16,659 bases of DNA from CAYRFU01 sp964423525 (GTDB lineage Bacteria > Vulcanimicrobiota > Xenobia > Xenobiales > JADMJV01): NCBI GenBank assembly GCA_964423525.1, contig CAYRFU010000156.1, forward strand, positions 1 through 16,659, in the 5' to 3' direction. The notes under the pieces were generated by a model. That model made no database searches, was not told the origin of the DNA, and saw only the letters and a program-made list of their open reading frames with translations. Each line of letters opens with the position of its first letter. The stretch's first letter is position 1. Below are positions 1-6,452 of the stretch, one piece after another. A program made the translations under genes and the position numbers.

Positions 1-1347
1 GCTCCGGGTGCCCGGGTGCGACAGTTCCTGGTGGTCGCCTCGCGAGGCACCAACTACGTGGGTGCGGCTGTCGACCCTACTAACGGTGATGGAATCCCTT
101 TGGGAGACAATGTCGACAACGGTATTGCTGAAGCGTTCCTGACGGACGGAACGGCCGATGGGCTGACCCTCTACGAATTCCAGGGCATCAGCGATCAACC
201 GACCCCGAACGGCTCCCTGGCCGAGCGGGCTACGGCTGCGGGGTCGGGCGCCACGAACTCGGTGGCCGTTGAGCCCACCAATCTCAGGGTGCTGTCAACT
301 GTTCGGGCCAAAGGACGAGGCAATGTTGACGTGAATAACGAGGCCTCGGACAACGTTACCGTGCCCACGCCTGCTACCACCAACCTGGTGACCCCCCCCG
401 ACGCTCAAGGCCAGATTTTCATGCGTCAAATAGACTTGACAACTCTCGCCAATGCAGACCTCGGACCTACCGCCGCGCCAAACGGTGGATTCGTAGTGGG
501 TGCTGTGGGGACCTCAAACAATTTCACCGACGCGGTCTTCAATTCCACTCGACCGTTCCTCTACTCGATCAACTCTGTGACCGGGGGCGGCTCGATTTTA
601 ACCACTTACGAATACCGTGCCTCCAACGGATTCTTCCAGCCTGTCGGTAACCCGATTAACCTTGGTGCCGCCGTCGACGCTCGAGACCTGGTCGTGTCAG
701 CAAGCGGCAATTTCCTTTATATCTCAGACTTCGCCGGCAACATTCTGATCGTCAACGTCACCAACGGAACTCCCACAGGGGCGCCAACCGTCGTGGCTGT
801 CGGCGCAGCCGGAACCCACGGTTTGGCCTTTGACCGGAGCGGAACGTATCTCTACGCGGCCAACCAGACCTCTGGGACGATCGCCGGCTTCCAGGTCAAT
901 GCCGCCACCGGTGCTTTGACTGCCATCAGTGTCGACGGAGTTGCCGCTCCTGGCCCGTTCGCGGTGGGGGGAATGCCCACCAGCTTCGCGGCACACCCCT
1001 TCTTCAATGTCCTCTATATGGCCGACCTCGTGAACATTACGACCTTCAGCGTGAACCCAGCCACAGGTGTCCTCGCCCAGGTCGACCAGGACGGCCCTGG
1101 GGCAGGCCAAGCTAATCCCGCTAACGTCGTAGTCGACACCACCGGCAACTTCGTCGTTAGCGCCAACGCCGCCGATGGCGACAACACCCCGGCCAATGGG
1201 CTGGTGGCCGTCCAGAACCGGTTTACTGGTAGCATTTCGCGCTTTCGGGTGGCTCAGACGGGCGCTTTTCTGGGAGGGCTGAACTTCGAACAGACCGAGC
1301 CCCGGGAAAATCCCTTCGGCCTGGCTATCGTGCAGACCGTTCAATAA
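1..1347 (+). CDS. Beta-propeller protein of the lactonase/YncE type, 5' end outside window
   Basis: The reading frame is open to the left edge; the first in-window start is a GTG at 16, so the gene probably begins upstream. The product (443 residues from that GTG) has repeats typical of 7-bladed propellers of the lactonase (PF10282) and YncE kind. Each blade pairs a 'D-x-S/T-G-x-F/Y-L/V' strand with a 'NxxTGxL' turn, seen near residues 226-250, 269-304, 322-356 and 370-385. The composition is rich in Ala, Gly, Asn, Thr and Val with few Lys, as is common in exported proteins. No catalytic residues can be assigned, and lactonase activity should not be assumed; many family members only bind other proteins or cell-wall material. 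A strong terminator follows 19 nt after the stop, so this is the last gene of its transcript. The family call is fairly sure and the function is unknown. Confidence 0.82.
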   Translation, partial: APGARVRQFLVVASRGTNYVGAAVDPTNGDGIPLGDNVDNGIAEAFLTDGTADGLTLYEFQGISDQPTPNGSLAERATAAGSGATNSVAVEPTNLRVLSTVRAKGRGNVDVNNEASDNVTVPTPATTNLVTPPDAQGQIFMRQIDLTTLANADLGPTAAPNGGFVVGAVGTSNNFTDAVFNSTRPFLYSINSVTGGGSILTTYEYRASNGFFQPVGNPINLGAAVDARDLVVSASGNFLYISDFAGNILIVNVTNGTPTGAPTVVAVGAAGTHGLAFDRSGTYLYAANQTSGTIAGFQVNAATGALTAISVDGVAAPGPFAVGGMPTSFAAHPFFNVLYMADLVNITTFSVNPATGVLAQVDQDGPGAGQANPANVVVDTTGNFVVSANAADGDNTPANGLVAVQNRFTGSISRFRVAQTGAFLGGLNFEQTEPRENPFGLAIVQTVQ

Positions 1348-1366
1348 TCGATTCGCTCTCACCGAG

Positions 1367-1397
1367 AAAGCCGCTCGACTTCGAGCGGCTTTTTTTT
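1367..1397 (+). terminator. Rho-independent terminator between convergent genes
   Basis: A perfect 12-bp inverted repeat (1367-1378 with 1381-1392) has a 2-base CT turn in the DNA; in RNA the inner pairs would open into a larger loop. Its distal arm runs into eight T residues (1390-1397). It sits 19 nt past the stop of the plus-strand propeller gene and is clearly its terminator. The TAA stop of the minus-strand gene (1396-1398) lies in the end of the T tract. Read on the minus strand the hairpin is followed by only a short T run, so it should work more weakly in that direction. Confidence 0.88.
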
Positions 1398-2568
1398 ATT
1401 GGTCCTGTAGCGGAACCTTGAGGGGCATAGTGCCTTCGAGTTCGAGCCGGTCGGGAACGGCGGAGGCCGGGAGGTCAAACACCAGGAGACCAGCCCTCAC
1501 GTCACCCGGAGCGAGAGCGCTCATTTCCATTTGAGACAACTCCTCGTCGGGAACGTAGCGGTCCCCCTTGTCGTCTCGGAGGGCAAAGGTCCCGGGTTCG
1601 ACCTGCAGCACAAAACTGTGATTGCGCTGGGCCACTCGGACCGCTACGAAATGCCGATTCTTGGCAGCCGGGAAGACTCCATTGAGATTGCGAGTGATCT
1701 TGGCGTCCTTAACATAGACCTCAAAGACGGAATTCTTAGCCCCCTGAGGGATGAAACGAAAGCCCCTCGAGAACCGCTGACGAGGGGCATCGAGAGCAAC
1801 ACCCGGAGAGGCATAGGGGTTAGCCTGAATGGTCGGCTGCGGCTCTTGCTGAGGCGCTCCCCCCTGGCTCGTAACCCTTAACGGAACTCCTGTCTCGGTG
1901 GGTGGTGGGCTTGAGACCGCTACCGGATGGCTGGGAGTGCCTGGAGGAGGAAGACGGTCAGGGAGAGACTCCGGGTGAAACTCTGGTTCAGGCGGCGCGG
2001 CACCGGGCTGCATGTGGGCCGGCTTTCCTCGCTCGTAGGTGGGATCGATCGACTGGGCCTGCATCGGGGGGAGAACAGGGGTCGTCATCCAGGGGTGATC
2101 CGGTAACGACGTCTCGTAAGGCCGATAGTAGTCGTCCGTCCTCTGAAGCTCCTGGCGGTCGTCGGGAAAGATCCTTTCGATTCGATGCCGTCGGGCCTCA
2201 AAGGCTGTCTGGCCGGGCATATTGGGGTTGGTTCTCCAGGTTTCGTCGCGATGGTCTGTGCTGAGATTGATATTAAAGGGTTCCATCGGGAGATACACCT
2301 GCTGATTGTGGACCAAAGGCTCTAGGGGGGAAGGCGCGCCGTTGGCGTAGAGGGTCTCAGTCGCGCGGTCGTAAGTGAAGATGATACCCGTCACCTCCTG
2401 AATCACGACCGCAGGGTAGTACTTCACCCCCTGGTGGAGGATCGGGGCGGGGGCGTTGGGGATGCCGTTAATCGTTGCGGGAGGACCTACCGCTCCCTGT
2501 TCGGCCGTGCCCGGTGCGGCCAAGCTGAGACTTACAAAGACGGCTAGCGCCGATGACTGCCATTTCAT
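1396..2568 (-). CDS. Exported protein with stalk-like N-domain, Pro-rich linker and DUF4352-like C-domain
   Basis: This 390-residue protein starts at an ATG, with a hydrophobic signal peptide in residues 1-22 ending in an Ala-rich cleavage region. Residues about 40-100 resemble the copper amine oxidase N-terminal-like (stalk) domain, with the run of short strands built around 'GVKYYPAVVIQEVTG' and 'NQQVYLPMEPF'. Despite its name, that domain carries no copper chemistry. Residues about 150-265 are a low-complexity linker rich in Pro, Gln, Ser and Thr. Residues about 268-388 form a beta-rich domain with the DUF4352/Mpt63 pattern: 'FEVYVKDAKI', then 'NRHFVAVRVAQRN', a 'DDKGDRY' turn and a final 'AGLLVFDLP' strand. 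The likely location is the periplasm or cell surface. It lies 79 nt downstream of the response regulator on the same strand, so co-transcription is possible. The domain calls are by eye, and the function is unknown. Confidence 0.75.
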   Translation of the reverse strand: MKWQSSALAVFVSLSLAAPGTAEQGAVGPPATINGIPNAPAPILHQGVKYYPAVVIQEVTGIIFTYDRATETLYANGAPSPLEPLVHNQQVYLPMEPFNINLSTDHRDETWRTNPNMPGQTAFEARRHRIERIFPDDRQELQRTDDYYRPYETSLPDHPWMTTPVLPPMQAQSIDPTYERGKPAHMQPGAAPPEPEFHPESLPDRLPPPGTPSHPVAVSSPPPTETGVPLRVTSQGGAPQQEPQPTIQANPYASPGVALDAPRQRFSRGFRFIPQGAKNSVFEVYVKDAKITRNLNGVFPAAKNRHFVAVRVAQRNHSFVLQVEPGTFALRDDKGDRYVPDEELSQMEMSALAPGDVRAGLLVFDLPASAVPDRLELEGTMPLKVPLQDQ

Positions 2569-2647
2569 ACCACCATGATAGCCTCATCCGGGAAAATTCT
2601 CAATCTATCCGCAAAAATGTTACTAGATGGGCGCTGGCAGCGCTGAC

Positions 2648-3349
2648 TTAATTCTCGCCGAGCAGGCGAGCGAGGTCGGTCATGGCAGCCAGCAGAAAGA
2701 GGCGACCCCGATTGAGCAAATATTTGCGCCGTCGATCGGGAGCGGCTTTACAGAGAGCAGCCAGGGCCTCGATATGAGCGAGCAGCAAGTCGTCGGGAGA
2801 ACCGTTGAGTTCCAAGACCTTCTGGGCCACCCGCTTGGCGTTGCCCTGGTCAGACAGGCCGTGGTCAGACAAGCATTGCTCGTAATCCGCAGCCAGCTTA
2901 CCTGCGAGGGGAGACTTGGGGGCCTGGCAAATCTCGCGCAGGGCGGTCAATTCCTGAGTCAGCTCGAGAACAGTGACCTCGCCCCGGCGAGCGGCCGCGT
3001 ATTCGATCGCCTTCTTCAGAACCTCAGGGTTGAGTTCGGTCTTGTTGAGAAAATCTTGAGCCCCGGCCTGGAGGCACAGCATACCCAGACCGTGTTCCCC
3101 GGCTGCGGTCAAAACCACCACGGGCACGTCGAAGCCGGCTTGATTAATTCCCGTGACGGTCTCAAGACCCTGAGCGTCAGGTAGGCCCAAGTCAAGGAGA
3201 ACCACATCATAGTCCTTGCGCCGCAGCTGATTGATGGCACCCTGCAGGCTCTCTTCGTGGACGACCTTGGCATCGGGGATACCAAATCCAACATAAGACT
3301 CAATGATCATAGCCTGGGGGGCGGTGTCCTCGACCAGTAGGATATCCAC
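2648..3349 (-). CDS. Response regulator: receiver domain plus uncharacterised helical C-domain
   Basis: Using the GTG at 3349 the product has 233 residues. Residues 1-118 form a CheY-like receiver: acidic pair E7/D8 in 'ILLVEDT', phospho-acceptor D53 in 'VVLLDLGLP', T81 in 'VVLTAAG' and K103 in 'FLNKTEL'. All expected catalytic residues are present. Residues about 120-233 are almost entirely helical, without a recognisable helix-turn-helix, GGDEF, HD-GYP or kinase domain, so the output is probably by protein contact rather than DNA binding. The start is uncertain. An ATG at 3451 would overlap the divergent protease gene by 41 nt. A good GGGAGGAAAG ribosome-binding sequence (complement of about 3382-3391) would best serve a rare in-frame CTG at 3373. 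The GTG gives the usual family N-terminus. No histidine kinase is next to it, so it is an orphan here. Confidence 0.85.
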   Translation of the reverse strand: MDILLVEDTAPQAMIIESYVGFGIPDAKVVHEESLQGAINQLRRKDYDVVLLDLGLPDAQGLETVTGINQAGFDVPVVVLTAAGEHGLGMLCLQAGAQDFLNKTELNPEVLKKAIEYAAARRGEVTVLELTQELTALREICQAPKSPLAGKLAADYEQCLSDHGLSDQGNAKRVAQKVLELNGSPDDLLLAHIEALAALCKAAPDRRRKYLLNRGRLFLLAAMTDLARLLGEN

Positions 3350-3410
3350 AAAAAGATTGTTCGTGGCCGCCAGGCAGGGCCCTTTCCTCCCTTCCAGGAA
3401 ACCTAGATGA

Positions 3411-4505
3411 GTGGCTACATTGCGCTCTTTTGTGACCTTCCTCATTCTCATTGGGACGGTCAGTTCAGCCCTGGCCGAGACGACCTACTATCTCCGCCAC
3501 CGTGAAGTGGAGGGGCGTCGCATCTCGGGTGACATCTACGTTGAGCCCAGTCAACTGGCTACCTACTTCGAGCCCGACGAACTCAAACGGATCGTGACCG
3601 GCCGAGAGAGCGTCAAGGTCGACGGTCGACGGGTCGCTTCAGTCGGTCCAGGTGGGATGGTCCCTTTGGTAGCGGTCGCTCGCCGGCTGGGCTTTCAGGT
3701 CCGCTCCAACGAACAAGTTGGCATCATCGATATCATTCCTCCTCAGGCTCTGGTGCCCAGCATCAATCGCACCCATCAGAGCGAGAAGCTCGACGGCTCC
3801 AAGCGGGAGGAGTATCAGTTGGCCGCTCTTAGAATGAAGAAAATTGTCCAGAAACTGGGTCTTTACGACGACCCGGTCTCGCTAGCCAGAATCCGACGGA
3901 TAGGAAACAAAGTGGCCAGCGTTTCGCCCCTGGGCGGGTTGGAATGGCACTTTTTCTTGCTCGATAGCGACATTCCCAACGCGGCCTGCACCGGGGAAGG
4001 ATGGGTCTTTGTGACCAAAGGCCTGATCGGCTTAGACGTCAGCGACGACGAGTTGGCCGGAGTGCTGGGCCACGAGGTGGCCCACGGCGTGCGACGTCAC
4101 CCCTTCAAACGACTCGACCTTCTTTTCGAACTCGATGCCCTACTGAAAGAGTTCAAAAAGCTCGACCAGAAAGCCGTCGAACTGGCTAATGAGAACGACG
4201 ATTCCAAGCTGATCGACCTGAGGCGATTGGAAACCCAACTCAAGAAGAAGGCCAAATCGCTGGAGTATCGCCTTCAGAACGTTAAAGTCTATGCTCGCAA
4301 AGACGAAGAAGAAGCCGATATCCTCGGGATGCGCTATGCGGTGATGGCAGGCTACAGCGAAGGGGGTCTAGCCAGCTGTTTGAGAAAGCTGGAACAGGCC
4401 ACCATCTCTCGTTTCGGCGAAGCAGTCTTCACCGAGGACATGAGTCATCCGCCCGTCTCTCGACGCCTGGAGATCCTTCAGAAGGTGCGGTCCGATTGGC
4501 ACTGA
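3411..4505 (+). CDS. Exported M48-family zinc metalloprotease with N-terminal stalk-like domain
   Basis: The 364-residue product starts at a GTG with AGGAAA about 9 nt upstream. Residues 1-22 are a signal peptide ending in 'SSALA'. Residues about 25-110 resemble the copper amine oxidase N-like domain. The peptidase domain covers about 130-364, with the zinc-binding HEVAH at 221-225, the third-ligand region 'EEEAD' at 299-303 and the family's 'SHPP' loop at 345-348 before the last helix. This resembles BepA/YfgC- and Oma1-like enzymes that degrade misfolded envelope proteins. Between the HEVAH helix and the Glu ligand is a highly charged helical stretch (about 238-292) that looks like a coiled-coil arm. 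The gene heads a plus-strand unit: the next gene overlaps it by 10 nt. All catalytic elements are present, so it is probably an active periplasmic protease; the substrate is unknown. Confidence 0.9.
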   Translation: MATLRSFVTFLILIGTVSSALAETTYYLRHREVEGRRISGDIYVEPSQLATYFEPDELKRIVTGRESVKVDGRRVASVGPGGMVPLVAVARRLGFQVRSNEQVGIIDIIPPQALVPSINRTHQSEKLDGSKREEYQLAALRMKKIVQKLGLYDDPVSLARIRRIGNKVASVSPLGGLEWHFFLLDSDIPNAACTGEGWVFVTKGLIGLDVSDDELAGVLGHEVAHGVRRHPFKRLDLLFELDALLKEFKKLDQKAVELANENDDSKLIDLRRLETQLKKKAKSLEYRLQNVKVYARKDEEEADILGMRYAVMAGYSEGGLASCLRKLEQATISRFGEAVFTEDMSHPPVSRRLEILQKVRSDWH

Positions 4506-5461
4506 TCCTCCCTGACCTGAGCTACGACTGCCTGGGTTGCGGCCGCAGCTGTCGCCATTGGAAAGTGCTAGTCGACCCCCAGGCCCGAAGACAGCTTGAG
4601 AATCATCCCCTAGTGGAGCGGGAAAGACAAAGAGGGCACCAGGTTTTTGAAGAAGGCAAAGACGGCCTTGTTCGACTAACCCAAAAAGGCGACGCCTGCC
4701 TCTTCCTACGCCAAAATCGCTGCGAGCTTCATAGCTTTTCTGGACCCCAAAGCAAGCCGAGAGCCTGCCAACAGTTCCCTTTCCTGATTCAAGAAACTCC
4801 AGACGGCCCGCTAGTAGGTCTTTCCTTTCGATGCACGGCTGTCTTGGAGGGATACGGACGCCCGCTTCAAGAGCATCGAGACCAACTCGAGGGCCTGCTC
4901 CGTTCAGGCCGCTATCCCCAGCTGCCAGAGCAGGTGACGGTGGCCGAGGGAAAGGTTCTTTCCTGGAAAGACTATCAGGCTCTTAACCTGACCCAGTCGG
5001 ATTTTGGCCTGGCCCGAGAGTTGGGCGCCCAGTTCGAAGACCCCAATCAGTTGGCGGCCCGGCTAGTGGCCTGGCTTGAAGTGGCTCAAGCCGAGCAACG
5101 TCCGGGCTTCTGCAGCCGACTGTTGAAGCGAGAGCCCGTTGGGTTGGCTCGTTTCAATAGAACTCTCGTGCCGGGTCCTGGCAGCGGCCCGATCGGTTGG
5201 CGAGAGGCCCAGATTGAACGCTACCGAAACCACTTGATTCATCGAAAATTCGTCTATGGGGATCACCTGCTAGCTCGCTTGATGGTCTTTTTGCTGGTGC
5301 CTCCCCTCATCCGCTTCTACAGCGACCTGGCTGCCCAAGTCGAAGGTCGCCACCTAACGCCAACAGACCTCCATTGGGCTATCTCCCTGGTTGAGGGAGA
5401 GCTGGTTCTCCACCCCGACTCAGAGGAGCTCTATCCCCAGATTCTGAAGTGGGTCTCGTGA
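4496..5461 (+). CDS. YkgJ-family cysteine-cluster protein (putative Zn/Fe binding)
   Basis: This 321-residue product has the YkgJ (PF03692) pattern near its N-terminus: C12-x2-C15-x3-C19, then C68 and C76 in 'GDACLF...RCELH', C91 in 'KPRACQQFPF' and C113 in 'SFRC'. Members are thought to bind zinc or iron, but for most the reaction is unknown. Residues about 120-321 are a helical extension without a recognised domain, longer than in minimal YkgJ proteins. The start is a TTG at 4496 inside the end of the protease gene, with AAGG 10 nt upstream; an in-frame CTG at 4502 is an alternative. The 10-nt overlap with the upstream gene and the 4-nt overlap with the downstream gene suggest translational coupling of all three. 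There is no signal peptide, so it is presumably cytoplasmic. Confidence 0.84.
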   Translation: MALILPDLSYDCLGCGRSCRHWKVLVDPQARRQLENHPLVERERQRGHQVFEEGKDGLVRLTQKGDACLFLRQNRCELHSFSGPQSKPRACQQFPFLIQETPDGPLVGLSFRCTAVLEGYGRPLQEHRDQLEGLLRSGRYPQLPEQVTVAEGKVLSWKDYQALNLTQSDFGLARELGAQFEDPNQLAARLVAWLEVAQAEQRPGFCSRLLKREPVGLARFNRTLVPGPGSGPIGWREAQIERYRNHLIHRKFVYGDHLLARLMVFLLVPPLIRFYSDLAAQVEGRHLTPTDLHWAISLVEGELVLHPDSEELYPQILKWVS

Positions 5462-5670
5462 CTCAATTCCTGGCCGACCTCGACCCGAAAACTCGCCTAG
5501 CCCTGCTGGGTGTGCTCGGCTTTTTGACGGCCCTTCTACTGGGTCTGATAGTGATGAAGTTGCGTTCCCGCTTCTTTGAGGGTAAGAGGCGATGGGAAAA
5601 AGCCCGTCTGAGCGCTCGTTCACTGGAGCTTGGGATGCAGGCCGAAGAGAACGATGATCAACCAGATTGA
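5458..5670 (+). CDS. Small single-span membrane protein, unknown function
   Basis: The GTG at 5458 overlaps the upstream TGA as GTGA, giving 70 residues. A GTG at 5449 in the same frame would add three residues but has no better ribosome-binding site. Residues 13-33 are a clear Leu/Gly-rich transmembrane helix. They are followed by a basic segment (34-55, with 'KRRWEKAR') and an acidic tail, which predicts an N-out/C-in single-span topology. It closes the M48-YkgJ unit, and the coupling supports it being a real gene. The last 13 nt overlap the end of the convergent ABC ATPase gene. I do not recognise the family. It could be a membrane anchor for the YkgJ-type protein, but that is only inference from position. 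Confidence 0.68.
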   Translation: MTQFLADLDPKTRLALLGVLGFLTALLLGLIVMKLRSRFFEGKRRWEKARLSARSLELGMQAEENDDQPD

Positions 5671-6449
5671 CGCTCCCGAACATACTCCATCTGAATGCTG
5701 GAACGAAGATAGCGCGAGGCCAAATCAGCAGGCTCCTCCCGCTGCAGCAATCGGTAGACCTCCTGAGGATGGGCCAGACCAAAGAAGGCCCCCATTTCCG
5801 TGACGGGCCCAAAATAAGCCAGACGACCCGCCGTCAGCACTACCACCAGGTCGAGAAGATTTAAACTCTGGAGAATATGGGTGGTGGTGACCACGGTCCT
5901 CCCCGAACGCGCCAACTGACGACACAGTTGCATAAACTGTTCCTCCAAAGCGGGGTCCAGACCCGAGGTCGGTTCATCGAGGAAAAGAAGGGACGGTTGG
6001 GTCAGCAACTCAACCCCGATACTCACTCGTTTACGCTGTCCCCCTGACAGCTTCGAAATCTTGAGTCCCCGACGCTCCTTCAGATCAAGCTGAGTGAGTG
6101 CTTCCTCGACCGCTGCCTGATGCTGTTCGGGAGTAGCCTCGCCATCCATCCGCAAGCGGGCCGAGTAGTGGAGCGCTTTCTCGACGGTCAGCCCCAGATG
6201 CACAATGTCATCCTGAGGCACGAACCCGATCGAGCGTCCTGTGTCTGGCTGGAACGAAGCCCCGTCGAAGGTGACAGCTCCTTCACTGGCTTGTAGTTGG
6301 CCCCCTAGAACCTTGAGCAGGGTCGACTTGCCGCAGCCGCTTGGACCCAATACCCCTACGAACTCGCCGGCTAACACCGAGAGAGAGACATCCTGAAGAA
6401 TCTCAGTCTTGCCCACCCGAAAGGCTAGCTTGCGAGCATCCAGGCGCAT
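5658..6449 (-). CDS. ABC transporter ATP-binding protein, ABCG-like, without its permease
   Basis: This 263-residue nucleotide-binding subunit is complete: Walker A at 35-43 ('GPSGCGKST'), Q-loop Q79, signature 'LSGGQRKRVSIG' at 134-145, Walker B 154-158 with catalytic E159, D-loop 'SGLDP' and switch H191. The 'RKRVSIG' after the signature and 'LFLDEPTSGLDP' are typical of ABCG/White-like ATPases that pair with ABC-2 membrane subunits. Those often carry the two parts on one chain, but this one ends about 60 residues after the H-loop with no membrane segment. No permease gene lies in the window, so the partner must be encoded elsewhere. The ATG lies 3 nt past the stop of the SLH porin gene on the same strand, so the two are almost certainly co-transcribed. 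The 3' end overlaps the convergent small membrane protein gene by 13 nt. Confidence 0.93.
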   Translation of the reverse strand: MRLDARKLAFRVGKTEILQDVSLSVLAGEFVGVLGPSGCGKSTLLKVLGGQLQASEGAVTFDGASFQPDTGRSIGFVPQDDIVHLGLTVEKALHYSARLRMDGEATPEQHQAAVEEALTQLDLKERRGLKISKLSGGQRKRVSIGVELLTQPSLLFLDEPTSGLDPALEEQFMQLCRQLARSGRTVVTTTHILQSLNLLDLVVVLTAGRLAYFGPVTEMGAFFGLAHPQEVYRLLQREEPADLASRYLRSSIQMEYVRERQSG

Positions 6450-6452
6450 GGC

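Noticed and set aside
724..1362. Minus-strand open frame opposite the propeller gene
   Set aside because: There is no recognisable domain or ribosome-binding site, and it runs through the terminator. The opposite frame shows clear propeller repeats.
2631..2643. GC-rich palindrome directly after the response regulator stop
   Set aside because: It forms only a 5-bp stem and no T run follows it closely, so I do not call it a terminator.
2627..3184. Plus-strand open frame opposite the response regulator
   Set aside because: The minus frame has all receiver catalytic residues, and this frame has none of any family.
3350..3451. Extended N-terminus of the response regulator from the ATG at 3451
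   Set aside because: It would run 41 nt into the divergent protease gene and add 34 residues before the normal first strand of a receiver domain.
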